From: a virus
DNA: 39,814 nt
IMG/VR virus record: IMGVR_UViG_3300022752_000165
Span: 1-39,814 of that record
Direction: 5' to 3' (one strand)
Shown here: one piece after another, positions 38,751 to 39,814 of the stretch
Position numbering within the stretch: the stretch's first letter is position 1
Layout of the letters: each line of letters starts with the position of its first letter
Position numbers and translations under genes: made by a program
Notes under the pieces: generated by a model
Told to the model about the DNA's origin: nothing
What the model saw: the letters and a program-made list of their open reading frames with translations, nothing else
Database searches by the model: none

Positions 38751-39814
38751 CTACCTTTTTTTGAGGTAATCAAGTGGAGACTTTAATGCCGGTGGCGGCA
38801 AATCTTTGGGCCCTTTGGATCTTGCACGATCACGTATGGCATGCATCATTTCATAAAGCTTATCAGTTCCAGCTTTAGTGGAACCATTGCCAAGTGCGGA
38901 AACCACATCCGCCGGAAAAACAAACTCACCGTCCGCGAGCCATGCCGGAATATCGTCCGACTGCCCGTCGCCGGGTCCAGCCACATGCTTACCGTGTCGG
39001 AAATCTTCACGCGTGTGCCCACCTTTAGCGTACATCATTTGAAGGTTGAGCGGAGAAACCTTTCCGCCCGATTTGAATACGGGCTCGTATTCTGGCTTAT
39101 CATTATACCCTGAGGAGTATTCCGAGGGCAAGCCCAACGCTTCATCAATTGAAAGTTCCTGGCCGTAAGCATAGTAAGGCATGGCTCCGCGCTCCGTTAG
39201 TACATTAGCTAGTTCAGGTTGTAATTGTCTAATCATCTCTTCACGCTGTGCTTCTTCTTGCAAGGCTTGGAATTCCGCTAACGGATCTCGATAGCCTTCA
39301 GCTTTTCCTGCTTTGAGCATCTGCCCCTTCAGCCAATCATTATCTAAGCTTATGCCACGAATAGGTTGTGCAGCAGCTAAGGCTGCTGAGGTTCCCAATC
39401 CTGTTTTTAAACCTTTAATTTGTTTATTAAGATTTTGAGAAACTTGTGCAAGTTCATTTGACAACTCTGCTTTGAGTGATGTCTCCGTTGCGCCTATCTT
39501 GTCTAGCAATTCAGTCTTACTTATTCCTAAATCATCAGCAACCTTCTGAATTGAATCTTTAATAATTTTGTCTGCGTCAGCATTAGTTTTTGCTAATGTA
39601 TTAATTTGAGTTGTTAGATCAGTCTTAATTTGTGTTGCTGTTTGTTGAAGCGCCGTTATATCTTGTTGTGTTTGAGTGTCCGTAACCGTTGATATTGTCT
39701 GATTGGTTGACAAATCAGTCACAGAAGTAACTGTCACATTATTGGTGGTGTCAACTACTGTTTTGGTTACCGTGTTGCCATCAGTGGCCGTAACCATCGT
39801 ACGGCTTCCCTGCA
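38751..39814 (-). CDS. Virion protein with coiled coil, open at the right edge
   Basis: At least 348 residues. The frame stays open to the edge of the window, so the start may lie beyond it (an ATG at 39797 is the first internal candidate). The N-terminal part is Thr/Val-rich (DTTNNVTVTSVTDLSTNQTI), the middle a coiled coil (KTDLTTQINTLAKTNADADK), and the C-terminus has GPGDGQSDDIPAWLADGEFV, a motif common in uncultured-phage structural proteins. It contains FKSGGKV, similar to GGKV motifs in the 1042-residue protein. An internal promoter (39102-39131) lies in this gene. AT-rich compared with the head genes. Confidence 0.7.
   Translation of the reverse strand, partial: QGSRTMVTATDGNTVTKTVVDTTNNVTVTSVTDLSTNQTISTVTDTQTQQDITALQQTATQIKTDLTTQINTLAKTNADADKIIKDSIQKVADDLGISKTELLDKIGATETSLKAELSNELAQVSQNLNKQIKGLKTGLGTSAALAAAQPIRGISLDNDWLKGQMLKAGKAEGYRDPLAEFQALQEEAQREEMIRQLQPELANVLTERGAMPYYAYGQELSIDEALGLPSEYSSGYNDKPEYEPVFKSGGKVSPLNLQMMYAKGGHTREDFRHGKHVAGPGDGQSDDIPAWLADGEFVFPADVVSALGNGSTKAGTDKLYEMMHAIRDRARSKGPKDLPPPALKSPLDYLKKR
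39102..39131 (-). promoter_or_regulatory. Sigma70-type promoter inside the right-edge virion gene
   Basis: On the minus strand TTGCCC (39126-39131), 18-bp spacer and TATAAT (39102-39107). It could boost the three downstream virion genes. It shares the pattern of the other minus-strand promoters. Confidence 0.45.

Noticed and set aside
1-39814. Window might be a complete circular genome: the left-edge frame joins in frame with the right-edge frame
   Set aside because: Joining the ends gives an open frame, but chance alone is about one in three. The joined protein would have an odd junction, and tail and lysis genes would be missing. The ends do not show a repeat.
1-39814. tRNA genes, integrase, transposase or CRISPR repeats
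   Set aside because: No cloverleaf, att-like duplication, recombinase motif or regularly spaced repeats were seen on reading. A tRNAscan run would be needed to exclude a tRNA formally.

Overview
The window is part of a tailed double-stranded DNA bacteriophage genome (Caudoviricetes). It carries small and large terminase subunits, a portal, an HK97-fold-type major capsid protein, a virion lytic transglycosylase and a complete phage replication set. No rRNA, tRNA, CRISPR array, integrase or transposase was seen. The host is not visible from the sequence. Moderately high GC and ordinary Shine-Dalgarno sites fit a proteobacterial host, but that is inference. The virion lysozyme and poly-modular internal proteins suggest a short-tailed phage. 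No tail, fibre, holin or endolysin gene is present, so the window is probably a piece of a larger genome.

Layout. Positions 1-22050 are coded on the minus strand. Reading leftward from 22050 come an SF2 helicase, a primase-polymerase/helicase, about eleven small unknown genes in tight ATGA-type overlaps, a 378-bp non-coding repeat region, and the late block. The late block runs: a small gene, terS, terL, a 1042-residue multidomain protein with a PcfJ-like motif, the portal, two small proteins, a GroES-like co-chaperonin, a scaffold-like protein, a small conserved protein, a decoration-type protein, the major capsid protein, a beta-helix-like protein, a KKGG-repeat protein and two further genes at the left edge. 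Positions 22237-34567 are coded on the plus strand: eight small unknown genes, a six-gene DNA-modification operon, then HD hydrolase, DUF3310 protein, family B DNA polymerase, Sak4-like ATPase, DUF669-like protein, PD-(D/E)XK nuclease and RuvC-like resolvase. Positions 34664-39814 are minus strand again and hold four virion proteins, among them the lytic transglycosylase. The plus and minus blocks converge on a hairpin terminator near 34.59 kb and diverge from a control region near 22.1 kb.

Most notable system. Positions 24205-28818 look like a thymine hypermodification operon. A thymidylate-synthase homologue that could make 5-hydroxymethyl-dUMP is packed with a P-loop kinase of the 5-hmdU DNA kinase type, a protein resembling the helical/pyrophosphorylase-type hypermodification family, a candidate amino-acid:DNA transferase and a fold-type II PLP enzyme. 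The predicted outcome is phage DNA in which thymine carries an amino-acid-derived side chain, probably as protection against host nucleases. The exact product cannot be read from sequence.

Other structure worth attention: an iteron-like array with a perfect 14-bp palindrome and interleaved inverted repeats upstream of terS; a recurring promoter motif (TTGCCY, 17-18 bp, YATAAT); a recurring translation-leader motif (ATAACT then GGAGAACT) on both strands; and a two-module virion protein whose modules begin with the same short motif.
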